From Aldehydirespirator sp965221605 (lineage in GTDB: Bacteria; Actinomycetota; Acidimicrobiia; Acidimicrobiales; Aldehydirespiratoraceae): a stretch of 64,000 nt of DNA. A program made the translations under genes and the position numbers. The notes under the pieces are model-generated. The model had not been told where the DNA came from. It did no database searches and saw only the letters and a program-made list of their open reading frames with translations. Location: positions 558,001 through 622,000 of the forward strand of contig CBDCSK010000014.1 of NCBI GenBank assembly GCA_965221605.1, read 5' to 3'. Every line of letters starts with the position of its first letter. Position 1 is the first letter of the stretch. Positions 20,663 to 29,434 of this stretch are shown here, piece after piece.

Positions 20663-21616
20663 CTAGTCGGTTAGGACGTTGGGGGTGCCTATGTCCTGGA
20701 GCATGGCCCGGGCCTGCTCGCGGTAGAGGTCGCGGATGTCGCGGGTGGGTGGACGGCTGCGGCTCGACGGCAGGCCCACCAGCTCCATGCACAGCTTGTC
20801 GAGGTGGCCGTCGCCGCTGGTGTAGCCCTCCATCTCGGTCCACAGCCGCATGAACGGCAGCACCACCTTCACCAGCTCGTGCTGGGCCTCGACGTAGCGG
20901 CCCGCATTGAGCATGTCCCACATCCGCACCCCCCACTCGGGCCAGAAGTTGCAGATGTGGACCTCGATGCCCCTCGCTCCGAGCATGTGGCTGGTCGCGA
21001 ACCGCAGCTGGTTGTCGATGATGCAGAACCGGTCGGAGTAGTCGGCCACCACCCCCTCGAACTCCATGAACCCGTTGTCGGGCATCGACCACTTCAGGCC
21101 CACCACCGTGCCCAGGCCGGCCAGGCGGTCGATGAGGTCGTTGGAGATCTCCAGGCTGGTCCAGTGGGTGTTGTACACCACCATCCCCACGTCGGAGGCG
21201 GCCGCGGCCGCGGCCACGTGCTCCATGAAGTCGTCGTCGGTGTGGGCGAAGTAGAACGGCGGCGACACCTGCATGAACTCGGCGCCGATGTCGGAGGCGG
21301 CCCGGGCCAGCCGCACGAGCTCGTTGGTGCTGGTGGTCTGGCCGCCCATCACCACCGGGACCCGCCCGGCGGCCTCCTCCACCACCGCGGCGGTCACCGC
21401 CACCCGCTCGTCGAAGGTCATGGTGGAGAAGTCCCCGGCCGCTCCGCAGGCCAGCAGCACACCGTTGCCGGTGGTGATCCCGCCGTCGATCAGGTAGCTC
21501 ACGTGCTTGCGCATGGCGTCGAGGTCGACCGACAGCTCGTCGTCGTCCCGGAACAGGGTGGGCACGGTCACATAGCAGCCATGGAGGCGGTCGCGGCGTT
21601 CGGCGGTGTCGGTCAT
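20663..21616 (-). CDS. dihydrodipicolinate synthase (DapA)-family aldolase/dehydratase
   Basis: A 317-residue class I aldolase-fold protein. The Schiff-base lysine is Lys175 in VVGLKWSMPD, and Tyr148 in MVVYNTHW fills the usual proton-relay position. The N-terminal CGAAGDFSTMTFDE corresponds to the substrate-binding G-x-x-GE region but lacks the usual GTTGE sequence, so this is not a biosynthetic DapA. In sugar-acid pathways, family members dehydrate or cleave 2-keto-3-deoxy acids; context supports that here. It is upstream of no obvious partner but is collinear with the dipeptide-type transporter operon. Confidence 0.85.
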   Translation of the reverse strand: MTDTAERRDRLHGCYVTVPTLFRDDDELSVDLDAMRKHVSYLIDGGITTGNGVLLACGAAGDFSTMTFDERVAVTAAVVEEAAGRVPVVMGGQTTSTNELVRLARAASDIGAEFMQVSPPFYFAHTDDDFMEHVAAAAAASDVGMVVYNTHWTSLEISNDLIDRLAGLGTVVGLKWSMPDNGFMEFEGVVADYSDRFCIIDNQLRFATSHMLGARGIEVHICNFWPEWGVRMWDMLNAGRYVEAQHELVKVVLPFMRLWTEMEGYTSGDGHLDKLCMELVGLPSSRSRPPTRDIRDLYREQARAMLQDIGTPNVLTD

Positions 21617-21656
21617 GTCATCTCCTCGGGGGGCTTGGATTACGCGGCGTGAGTCA

Positions 21657-22703
21657 TCAGGTCTTCTCGGGGGGTGCGCCCGCCACGACCACAGGGGTCT
21701 GGAGGGACGCTCGCTGCTCGGCGCTCAGGTGGCAGAGCACGTCGTGGGTCTCGCTGTCGTGGAGGCGGGGCGGGTCGTCGACCTCGCACACTCCGGCGAT
21801 GCGGTGCTGGCAGCGGGGCGCGAAGGCGCAGCCGATGTCGGGGGCGGTGCCCACCGTCGAGGCGTCCTCGGCCAGCGCGGACACCTGGTGCTCGCCCTTG
21901 CCGGGGATCGAGTCGAGCAGCAGCGCGGTGTAGGGGTGGTGGGGCGGGGTGAAGATCTCCTCGACGGTGCCCTGCTCCACGATGCGGCCGTGGTACAGCA
22001 CCACCACCCGGTCGGCCAGCCACCGCACCACGGCCAGGTCGTGAGCGATGAACAGGTAGGCCACATCCCTTTCCGCCTGCAGCTCCCGCAGCAGCTCCAG
22101 GATGTTGTCCTGCACCGACACGTCGAGCGCGGAGAGGACCTCGTCGCACAGGATCAGCCTGGGCTCGGCGGCCAAGGCTTGGGCGATGGCCACCCGCTGG
22201 GCCTCGCCCCCGCTGAGCTGGGGCGGGTAGCGGTCGATGTAGCCGGGGTCGAGGTGGACGCTGGCCAGCAGCTCGGCCATGCGGTCGCGCCGCTCGGCCC
22301 CCGACAGCTTGAAGAACACGTCGAGGGTGCGGCCCAGGCTGTAGCGGACCTTGCGGCGGGGGTTGAGCGACGACGCCGGGTTCTGGAACACGTACTGGAT
22401 GTGGCGCAGCAGCTCGGCCGGGCGGCGGTGCACGGGCCGGGTGATGTCGTTGCCGTCGAAGCGCAGGCTGCCCCGCTGCGGCTGGATCAGGCCGGCGATG
22501 GAGCGGGCCAGGGTGGTCTTGCCGCTGCCGCTCTCGCCGACGAGGGCCACCGTCTCACCGGGGTTGATGGTGAACGAGGCGTCCCGCACGGCGGGGACCG
22601 GCTCGGTGGTGTCGGACCGCAGGGCCCGCACCAGCCGGGACACCAGCCCGCGGCGGGGCCGGTAGGTGATCTGCACGTCGGAGACTTCCAGCAGCGGCGT
22701 CAT
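21657..22703 (-). CDS. oligopeptide/dipeptide-type ABC transporter ATP-binding protein (DppF-like)
   Basis: A 348-residue ATPase with Walker A (GESGSGKTT), signature (LSGGEAQR), Walker B (LILCDEVLSALD) and the C-terminal oligopeptide-transporter extension GCAFAPRCQHR ... C that carries conserved cysteines. It is the last gene of a five-gene minus-strand transporter set and its ATG at 22703 overlaps the stop of the preceding ATPase gene by four bases. It energises uptake together with the second ATPase. Confidence 0.9.
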   Translation of the reverse strand: MTPLLEVSDVQITYRPRRGLVSRLVRALRSDTTEPVPAVRDASFTINPGETVALVGESGSGKTTLARSIAGLIQPQRGSLRFDGNDITRPVHRRPAELLRHIQYVFQNPASSLNPRRKVRYSLGRTLDVFFKLSGAERRDRMAELLASVHLDPGYIDRYPPQLSGGEAQRVAIAQALAAEPRLILCDEVLSALDVSVQDNILELLRELQAERDVAYLFIAHDLAVVRWLADRVVVLYHGRIVEQGTVEEIFTPPHHPYTALLLDSIPGKGEHQVSALAEDASTVGTAPDIGCAFAPRCQHRIAGVCEVDDPPRLHDSETHDVLCHLSAEQRASLQTPVVVAGAPPEKT

Positions 22704-23752
22704 GGCGCGCCGGCCTCGGCCTCTATGTCGGGGACCCGCCAGCAGGCCACTTCGTGCGACGGCTCGATCTCGTCCAGCCGCTGCGGGTCGGTGAAGCACG
22801 GCGGCCGCGAGTACGGGCACCGGGGGGCGAAGCCGCACCCGTCGGGCAGGTCGTCGCGGCGCAGCAGGCCCCGCAGCTTCTCGGTGCCGGCGTGCTCGGC
22901 CTCCACCCGGGGCACGGCCGCGATCAGGCCCCGGGTGTAGGGGTGGCGGGGCTGGTTGAACAGCTCGGCGGTGGGCGCGATCTCGATGAGCTCGCCGGCG
23001 TACATCACCGCCACCCGGTCGCAGATCTGCTCCAGCACGCCCAGGTTGTGGCTGACGTACAGGGCGCTCATGCCGCTGTCGCCCTTGATCTGGGTGAGCA
23101 GTTCGAGCAGCCGGGCCTGGGTGGTGACGTCCAGCGCGGTGGTGGGCTCGTCCAGCACGATCAGGTCGGGCCGGCAGACGATGGCGATGGCGATCACCAC
23201 CCGCTGCTGCTGGCCGCCGCTGAGCTGGTGCGGGTAGCGGCGGGCGATCTCGGCCGGCTCGGGCAGCCCCACCTGACCGAAGATCTCGACGGTGCGCTCC
23301 ATGGCTTCGCTGCCCGAGCTGACGCCGTGGGCCTCCAGCGTCTCGACCACCTGGCGACCGACCTTCATCGACGGCGTCAGGGTGCTGGCCGGGTTCTGGG
23401 GCACCAGCGAGATCCGGGCGCCCCGGATGGGCTGCATCTGGCGGTCGGACAGGCCCAGCAGGTCCCGGCCGTCGAAAGTGACCCGGCCCCCGGCCACCCG
23501 GCTGCCGGGCTTGTGGTAGCCGAACATGGCCAGCGCGGTGGTGGTCTTGCCGCAGCCCGACTCGCCGGCCAGGCCCAGCGTCTCGCCCCGGCCGATCTCG
23601 AACGACACGTTCTTGACCACGCTCACCCACTGGTCGTCATTGCGGTAGTCGACGGTGAGGTCGTCGACTTGCACCAGCGCCTCGCGCCCGTTGGTGGACA
23701 GGCCGACGGCCGCATCGCCGGCAGCCTCTGGAGTCACAGTGCCGGCGGCCAT
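22700..23752 (-). CDS. oligopeptide/dipeptide-type ABC transporter ATP-binding protein (DppD-like)
   Basis: A 350-residue ATPase with Walker A (GESGCGKTT), signature (LSGGQQQR), Walker B (LIVLDEPTTALD) and the C-terminal extension GCGFAPRCPYSRPPC. It starts at the ATG at 23752 (MAAGTVTPEAAGD), which overlaps the upstream permease stop. The paired ATPases of this family form a heterodimer. The frame is open far upstream, but that sequence belongs to the permease genes. Confidence 0.9.
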   Translation of the reverse strand: MAAGTVTPEAAGDAAVGLSTNGREALVQVDDLTVDYRNDDQWVSVVKNVSFEIGRGETLGLAGESGCGKTTTALAMFGYHKPGSRVAGGRVTFDGRDLLGLSDRQMQPIRGARISLVPQNPASTLTPSMKVGRQVVETLEAHGVSSGSEAMERTVEIFGQVGLPEPAEIARRYPHQLSGGQQQRVVIAIAIVCRPDLIVLDEPTTALDVTTQARLLELLTQIKGDSGMSALYVSHNLGVLEQICDRVAVMYAGELIEIAPTAELFNQPRHPYTRGLIAAVPRVEAEHAGTEKLRGLLRRDDLPDGCGFAPRCPYSRPPCFTDPQRLDEIEPSHEVACWRVPDIEAEAGAP

Positions 23753-24732
23753 CAGTCGGAGCTCCGGCGGGTGGACACGCCGAGGATGTCGGCGACCTCC
23801 TCGGTGACAAGGCTCAGCGCCACCACCAGCGAGGCCAGGGCCCCGGCCGGGCCCAGCACCATCCACTTGGAGGCGCTGAGGAACTTGCGGCCCTCGTTGA
23901 TCATCAGCCCCCACTCCGGCGACGGCGGTGCGGCCGCGAAGCCCAGGAAGCTGAGCGCGCCGATGAAGAACACCGCGTACCCGGTGCGCAGCGAGAACTC
24001 CACCAGCACGTTGCCCAGCACGTTGGGCAGGATCTCGCGCCGGGCGATCGAGAAGGCCGACTCCCCTCGCAGCCTGGCCTTGGTCACGAAGTCCTCGGTG
24101 ACCACACCGAGGGCCGCGGCCCGCACAGTGAGGGTCACCGGCCAGGTGAAGAAGAAGGCGACGGTCAGGATGATCACCAGGTTGTTGGTGTCGATGGAGC
24201 CCAGGATCAGCAGGGTCATGATCAGCCCCGGCAGGGCCAGCATGATGTCGACGCCACGCATGCCGACCTCGTCCACCCAGCCCCGCTTGTAGGCCAGCAG
24301 GATGCCGATGGTGGAGCCGGCCGCGACAGCCAGGCCCGATGCCGACAGCGCCTGGATCAGCACGATCCGCTCGCCCCGGACGACCCGGCTGAACACGTCG
24401 CGCCCGAAGTTGTCGGTGCCGAAGAGGTGGTCCCACGACGGGCCGGTGAACGGCTCGCCGACGAGCATCGTGTCGTGGGTGAACGGCGCCCACCACGGTC
24501 CGGTGACGGCGGTGAAGAAGTGCAGGATCAGCACACCCAACAGCACCACGAACACCGGCCGCTCCCTCACCAACCGGCCCAGCCTCCGGAGGCGGCCGGG
24601 CCCGGCCTCCGGCCTGTCGACCGCGGGCGCGCCGGTCACAGCGGTGCCGGCCGCAGGGGCGTCCGCAGACTCGGCCTCCGGCCTGCCGGTCGCCGGGGTG
24701 CCGGACATAGGGGCGTCCGCGGGCTCGTTCAT
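23752..24732 (-). CDS. ABC transporter permease (DppC-like)
   Basis: A 326-residue permease. An Ala/Pro/Glu-rich leader of about 55 residues precedes the first membrane segment (PVFVVLLGVLILHFFTAVTG). The DppC-type stretch HLFGTDNFGRDVFSRVVRG and the coupling loop DFVTKARLRGESAFSIARRE with ILPNVL are clear. The ATG at 24732 overlaps the preceding stop (ATGA). Its leader shares the repeated GTPATG/AGTAVTG-type pattern, which looks like repeat expansion. Confidence 0.9.
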   Translation of the reverse strand: MNEPADAPMSGTPATGRPEAESADAPAAGTAVTGAPAVDRPEAGPGRLRRLGRLVRERPVFVVLLGVLILHFFTAVTGPWWAPFTHDTMLVGEPFTGPSWDHLFGTDNFGRDVFSRVVRGERIVLIQALSASGLAVAAGSTIGILLAYKRGWVDEVGMRGVDIMLALPGLIMTLLILGSIDTNNLVIILTVAFFFTWPVTLTVRAAALGVVTEDFVTKARLRGESAFSIARREILPNVLGNVLVEFSLRTGYAVFFIGALSFLGFAAAPPSPEWGLMINEGRKFLSASKWMVLGPAGALASLVVALSLVTEEVADILGVSTRRSSD

Positions 24733-25721
24733 CAGCCGGTCCTCAGGCGGGGGTTCAATGCGGCTGCCACCAGGTCGGCCCCCAGGTTGCACAGGACGTA
24801 GACGCCGGCCAGGATCATGGTCGAGGCCAGGATCACCGGCGTGTCCAGCAGCCGCAGCGCGTCGAGCAGCAGCAGCCCGATGCCTGGATAGGTGAACACC
24901 ACCTCCACCAGCACCACCCCGCCCACCAGCCACACGACGTTGATGACCGTGGCCCGCAGGGCCGGGCCCAGGGCGTTGGGCAGCGCGTGCAGCAGCATCA
25001 CCCGGCGGCGGGGCAGGCCCTTGAGGGTGGCGAACTGCACGTAGTCGGAGTTCAGCACCGACAGCAGGCTGGCCTGCATCTGGCGCACCGCGAAGCCGGT
25101 CATGGCCGCGGTCAGCGTCACCGCGGGCAGGGTCATCATCCGTAGCTGCGCGCCGAACGACTCGGCCTGGTCGACAAGCGAGAGCGCGGGGAACCATTCG
25201 AGGGCCACCGCGAAGATGACCAGCAGGAATATGGCGATCACGAAGTCGGGTACCGCGCAGCCCAGGATCACCAGCGTCGAGAGGCCGGCCGCGAAGGTCC
25301 GGTCGCGGTAGACGGCGGTGACGATCCCGATCGCCAGGCTGAGCGGGACGTACATGATCAGGGCGAACGCGGCCAGCTGCAGCGTGTTGGTCAGTCGGGG
25401 GACGATGATGTCGGTGACGCTCCGGTTGATCCGCCCGGCGGGCGCTCCCTCGGTCCTGGGCCGGGCCTGCACCAGCGACTCGCCCCAGTCCCCCTGCACG
25501 AAGCCGGTGATCCAGGTCGTGTAGCGCTCCACCGCCGGCGCGTCGAGGTTCATCTGCTCCTGGAAGTGGGCCACCCGCTCCGGGGTCGCCTCCCGGCCGA
25601 GCATCCGGGTGGCGGCGTCGCCGGGCAGCAGCTCGACCGCCCAGAAGGTGATCAGCGACACTGCGAACAGGGCGACCACGGCCAGCGCAGTTCGTTGTCC
25701 GGTGACGCGGACGAAATGCAC
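24732..25721 (-). CDS. ABC transporter permease (DppB-like)
   Basis: A 329-residue permease with about six membrane segments; the first is TALAVVALFAVSLITFWAVEL. The coupling loop DYVQFATLKGLPRRRVMLLH followed by ALPNALGP is typical of DppB. It precedes the DppC-like gene and follows the substrate-binding protein gene with about 60 bases between them. Confidence 0.9.
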   Translation of the reverse strand: MHFVRVTGQRTALAVVALFAVSLITFWAVELLPGDAATRMLGREATPERVAHFQEQMNLDAPAVERYTTWITGFVQGDWGESLVQARPRTEGAPAGRINRSVTDIIVPRLTNTLQLAAFALIMYVPLSLAIGIVTAVYRDRTFAAGLSTLVILGCAVPDFVIAIFLLVIFAVALEWFPALSLVDQAESFGAQLRMMTLPAVTLTAAMTGFAVRQMQASLLSVLNSDYVQFATLKGLPRRRVMLLHALPNALGPALRATVINVVWLVGGVVLVEVVFTYPGIGLLLLDALRLLDTPVILASTMILAGVYVLCNLGADLVAAALNPRLRTG

Positions 25722-25780
25722 TAGCCGAGGCTACTCATGCGGCTCATGGCGGGTTCTACCCGCGGCAGGTGACCCGTCGT

Positions 25781-27469
25781 CTAGGGGACGTCGATGGTGT
25801 AGTACACCCCGCGGGGCTGCCAGCCGGTCACACCGGCACGCACGGCGCTGTAGAAGCCGTACATGGTCGGCACGAAGTGGCCGCCCTCGTCGATGATCTG
25901 CTGCTGCATCTTGTGGTACAGCCTGGTCCGCTCGGCCTCGTCGGTGGTCGACCGGGCGGCGGCCAGGTCGGCGTCGAACTGCTCGTCGCGCCAGTGGGTC
26001 TCGTTCCACTCCGCTTCGGAGTGGTACCACAGGCCCAGGCCGTGGTCGACGGTGCGGACGTTCCAGCCGGTCATGGCGAACGGCGCGGACAGCCACTGGT
26101 CGCCCCAGTAGGTGTCGGCCGGGGTCACGTTCAGCTCCATGTTGATGCCGGCCTCGGCCAACTGCTGCTGCCAGACCGGGCACCACAGCATCCAGTCCTG
26201 CATGTCGGCCAGAGCGAGCGTCAGGTCGATGCCGTCGGGGTAGCCGGCCCGGCTGAGATGCTCCCTGGCCATGGCCAGGTTGTGCTCGCGTTCGCCGCCC
26301 AGGCCGAACCGGATCAACCCCGGCAGGGGGATGTCGTTCATGTTGTGGGCCAGTCCCCCGTACACGAGGTCGTTGTGCTGCGGGCGGTTGGTGGCGTACT
26401 TGATGGCCAGGCGCAGGTCGTTGTTGTCGAACGGCGGGACGTCGATCTGGCAGTAGGCGACCGAGGAGCTTCCGATCGGGTTGGTGACGATCTCGATGTC
26501 GGGATCGGCTTCGAGATCGGCGATCGAGGCCAGAGGGACCTCCGACAGGACGTCCACCTGCCCGCCCCTGATGGCGGCCAGCCTGGCCTCCGCCTCACCG
26601 ATGGCGATGACCTCCATGAAGTCGACCTTGGGGAAGCCGGGCTGCCAGTAGTTCTCGTTCCGCTCGAAGACGGTGCTGATCTCGCCCGGTATGAACTCGT
26701 CGATCCGGTATGCGCCGGTGCCGAGGCTCTGGGCGGCCAGATCGGCGTTGGTGGCACCCTCGGGCACGATGCGGGTGTGGGAGTTGGTGATGGCCTCGGG
26801 CCAGTCCACGTTGGGCTGGGTGAGCCGCATGACCACCGTGTAGTCGTCCGGCGCGGTTATCCCGTCGGCTTCGAGGCCGGGCAGGCCACCCTCTCCCGGC
26901 GATTCCACGTCGGGGTCGAGGAGCCGCTGGAAGGTGTACACCACGTCGGCGGCCACGAACGGCTTGCCGTTGTGGAAGGTGATCCCCTCGCGCAGATGGA
27001 ACGTCCACTCGGTGCCGTCGTCGTTGGGCTCCCAGCGCTCGGCGAGATGCGGCGTGGGGGTGAGGTTCTCGTCCAGCCGGACGATCTGCTCGGAGACCAG
27101 CGTCTGGAACAGGCCGTCGGTGGACGACGTCCGGTAGGCGGGGTCGAGCGTGTCGGCAGACGTGGTGGCGGCGTGGTAGCCGTAGCGCAGGGTCTTGAGG
27201 GGCCGGGGCGCAGCGGTGGTGGTCGTGGTCTCGGCCGCGCCGGCCACGGTGGTGGTGGTCGGTGCGATGGTGGTGGTGGTCGCGGGCGTGGTGGTCGCGG
27301 GGGCGGCCTCGGTGGTGGTGGCCGGCGCGGCGGTGGTGGTGGCCGCGGGCTGGGCCGTCTCGCCGTTGTCGCCGCAGGCGGCCAGCAGCACGGAGCCGCC
27401 GGCGATCATGTTGAACTTGCGCCTGCTGAGCGTGCGCTTGACGATGCCCTTTTGTTCGCTGTCTGACAT
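25781..27469 (-). CDS. ABC transporter substrate-binding protein, family 5, with Tat-like lipoprotein signal
   Basis: A 562-residue extracytoplasmic solute receptor. The N-terminus has a twin-arginine motif (TLSRRKFNMIAGG) followed by the lipobox LLAAC, so export as a folded lipoprotein is likely. A Thr/Ala-rich linker of about 50 residues follows. The mature part has the family 5 features TDGLFQTLVSEQIVRLDENL, FHLREGITFHNGKPF and LGTGAYRIDEF. Family members bind peptides, nickel or sugars and their acids; the cluster context favours a carbohydrate-derived ligand. Confidence 0.9.
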   Translation of the reverse strand: MSDSEQKGIVKRTLSRRKFNMIAGGSVLLAACGDNGETAQPAATTTAAPATTTEAAPATTTPATTTTIAPTTTTVAGAAETTTTTAAPRPLKTLRYGYHAATTSADTLDPAYRTSSTDGLFQTLVSEQIVRLDENLTPTPHLAERWEPNDDGTEWTFHLREGITFHNGKPFVAADVVYTFQRLLDPDVESPGEGGLPGLEADGITAPDDYTVVMRLTQPNVDWPEAITNSHTRIVPEGATNADLAAQSLGTGAYRIDEFIPGEISTVFERNENYWQPGFPKVDFMEVIAIGEAEARLAAIRGGQVDVLSEVPLASIADLEADPDIEIVTNPIGSSSVAYCQIDVPPFDNNDLRLAIKYATNRPQHNDLVYGGLAHNMNDIPLPGLIRFGLGGEREHNLAMAREHLSRAGYPDGIDLTLALADMQDWMLWCPVWQQQLAEAGINMELNVTPADTYWGDQWLSAPFAMTGWNVRTVDHGLGLWYHSEAEWNETHWRDEQFDADLAAARSTTDEAERTRLYHKMQQQIIDEGGHFVPTMYGFYSAVRAGVTGWQPRGVYYTIDVP

Positions 27470-27536
27470 TGGTTCCTCCTGGGATGTGGGTTTCTCTTTG
27501 GTTGTTGGGTTGGTTGTGCTGGGTGGTTACCGGGAT

Positions 27537-28220
27537 TCAGCCATCGACGTCGTCGACGTCGGCCACCTTGATGAGAATGTGAGAGCGGACGACCTCCTCG
27601 CAGGCGACCGGGTCGCGGCTCCGCAGAACGTCTAGGAACTCGACGTGGCGGAGCACCCACGACTTGAAGGAGATGTCGTCGAGGGGGTAGAGGTCGAACT
27701 CGAAGCACCAGATGAGGTTGGACAGGCCGGCCATCGACCAGGTGCGGAGCAGGGCCGGGTTCCGGGCCGACTCGACCAGCAGCGTGTGCCAGGCGATGTC
27801 GAACTCGATTCCGGCGACCGCGTCGAGGCCGTCGGAGGCCCGCCAGGCGTCCTGCAGCATGGCCTCGTACCGGCCGCAGAGCTCGTCCCATTCCCGGGTT
27901 GAGAGGCGCTCGAGGGCCTGGCGCACCGCGAGGACCTCGAGAGCGGCCCTGACGTGGAGCCCGTCCTCGGCCTCGGCCCGGTTCATGCTGGCCACGAAGG
28001 TGCCGTTCTTGGGCCGGACCTCGATGAGGCCCTGCTGCTCGAGCAGCTTGAACGCCTCCCGGATGGGGGTGCGGCTCACTCCGAGCTGTTCGGCCAGCTC
28101 GGCCTCGGGGATCTTGTCTCCCGGCCGGAAGCGGCCTTCCACGATGGCGTTGCGGATCGCGTCGATGATCTGCTCGCTCAGGTTCTTGCGCGTCAGCGGT
28201 GCTAGTCGGGAAGGACCCAC
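27537..28220 (-). CDS. GntR-family regulator with FCD ligand-binding domain
   Basis: The N-terminal winged helix (LSEQIIDAIRNAIVEGRFRP, then ELAEQLGVSRTPIREAFKLL) is a canonical GntR domain, and the rest is an all-helical FCD domain with His/Asp metal-type positions (FDIAWHTLLVE, LRHVEFLDVL, SHILIK). FCD regulators respond to sugar acids and similar carboxylates. I chose the GTG at 28220, with GGAAGGGGG 11 bases upstream; the longer frame from 28283 would put its start upstream of the candidate operator. It lies just before the transporter operon and divergent from a dioxygenase gene. Confidence 0.88.
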   Translation of the reverse strand: MGPSRLAPLTRKNLSEQIIDAIRNAIVEGRFRPGDKIPEAELAEQLGVSRTPIREAFKLLEQQGLIEVRPKNGTFVASMNRAEAEDGLHVRAALEVLAVRQALERLSTREWDELCGRYEAMLQDAWRASDGLDAVAGIEFDIAWHTLLVESARNPALLRTWSMAGLSNLIWCFEFDLYPLDDISFKSWVLRHVEFLDVLRSRDPVACEEVVRSHILIKVADVDDVDG

Positions 28221-28243
28221 GCCGGTGTTGACCCCCTTCCGCG

Positions 28244-28266
28244 GTTGGATGCATGATATATACAAC
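28244..28266. promoter_or_regulatory. imperfect dyad between gntR and a dioxygenase gene, candidate operator
   Basis: GTTG and CAAC bound a 23-base AT-rich dyad containing GATATATAC, in an otherwise GC-rich divergent intergenic region. Position and shape suit autoregulation by the neighbouring GntR/FCD protein. Confidence 0.4.
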
Positions 28267-28339
28267 GTCGGCGGGCTGTCCAAGCCGGGTGACCTCGGCC
28301 GGGTGGCCTCAGCCGGGTGACGACCTACGGGGGTGGCGC

Positions 28340-29254
28340 ATGGCGCCGATGAACGACCACGACATCGTCGACCGCTACCAGCGCGACGGCTACGTGGTGG
28401 TGGAGGACGTTGTCGACGGCGCCGACCTCGACCCGATGCGGGACTTCATCGCGGCCGCGGTCGACCGGTACGCGTCCTCACAGCACGCCCGGGGCGACCT
28501 GGCCTCGCTGCACGCCGACGAGCCGTTCGAGCGCCGGTACGCGGCCATCTGCGAGGAGCAGGGCATCTCGCCCCGGGACTGGGGTTTCGGGCTCTTCGGG
28601 CCCGAGTTCTACGGCCTGTACACCCACCCGGGGATCCTCCGCGTGGTGGGCCTGCTGCTCGGTGAGGAGGTCTCGGTCATCGCGAGCCCGTCGCTGCGCC
28701 AGAAGCTTCCCGGCAGCACCATCACGTCGTTCCCCTGGCACCAGGACAGCCACTACTTCGACCAGACCGAGATCGGCCGGATGGAGAAGCACACCGAGGA
28801 CCTGCACATGGTGTCGGTGTGGGTGCCGCTGGTGCCGGCCACGGTCGAGAACGGGTGCTGCTGGGTGATTCCTGGCAGTCACCGGTGGGGCCTGCTCGAT
28901 GCGATGCGGGGCGAGGACCGCAACGTCCGGATCGCCGAGGACATCGAGGCCCGGGGCACGCCGGTGCCTGCGCCGGTGCCGGTGGGTGGCGCCTTGTTCT
29001 TCACCAACCTCACCGTCCACGGCAGCAAGCAGAACATCACCCGGCAGTGCCGTTGGAGCGTCGACTTCCGCTACATGCCCACCCCGGCCTCGGCCGCGCT
29101 GGACGGTCGGGTGCGCTCGCAGGCCGAGTTCGTCGCGAACGGCTGCCTCTCCGCCGGCGACGTCCCGTTCGTGGTGCTGCCCGAGGACGCCCGGCCCACA
29201 TGGCCGCAGTGGGAGACCACCGTCAGCGAGCACCGGGCCACCATGGTCGCGTGA
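28340..29254 (+). CDS. phytanoyl-CoA dioxygenase (PhyH) family protein, copy 2
   Basis: A 304-residue Fe(II)/2-oxoglutarate-dependent dioxygenase. His134 and Asp136 (FPWHQDSHYF) and His227 (NLTVHGSKQNIT) are the iron ligands; the Arg of RWSVDFRY is a candidate 2-oxoglutarate anchor. It differs strongly from the other two copies outside the metal motifs, so the three probably act on different substrates. The ATG at 28340 follows a G-rich stretch; a longer frame from 28253 runs back through the gntR promoter region and is unlikely. Confidence 0.85.
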   Translation: MAPMNDHDIVDRYQRDGYVVVEDVVDGADLDPMRDFIAAAVDRYASSQHARGDLASLHADEPFERRYAAICEEQGISPRDWGFGLFGPEFYGLYTHPGILRVVGLLLGEEVSVIASPSLRQKLPGSTITSFPWHQDSHYFDQTEIGRMEKHTEDLHMVSVWVPLVPATVENGCCWVIPGSHRWGLLDAMRGEDRNVRIAEDIEARGTPVPAPVPVGGALFFTNLTVHGSKQNITRQCRWSVDFRYMPTPASAALDGRVRSQAEFVANGCLSAGDVPFVVLPEDARPTWPQWETTVSEHRATMVA

Positions 29255-29346
29255 TAACTCTGTCAAGGCTCTGTCGTAGCCTGCCGCTATACCTGTGCCG
29301 CGCTCCGGACTGGAGGTCCGGGGCGGGGAGGAGGTGCGTGTTGAAC

Positions 29347-29410
29347 ATGACAGAACAGGCATGACGGCCGGAATGCAACGGCACGCGCATGGCAGAACAG
29401 GCATGACGGC
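29347..29410. repeat. short direct repeat upstream of the aldehyde dehydrogenase gene
   Basis: A 22-base segment (ATGACAGAACAGGCATGACG and two more bases) at 29347-29368 recurs at 29389-29410 with one mismatch, and ATGACGGC occurs once more at the start codon of the next gene. The 180-base gap here contains nothing else that I recognise. Confidence 0.6.
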
Positions 29411-29434
29411 ACAGCCGGAGCCAACGGGATAGCC

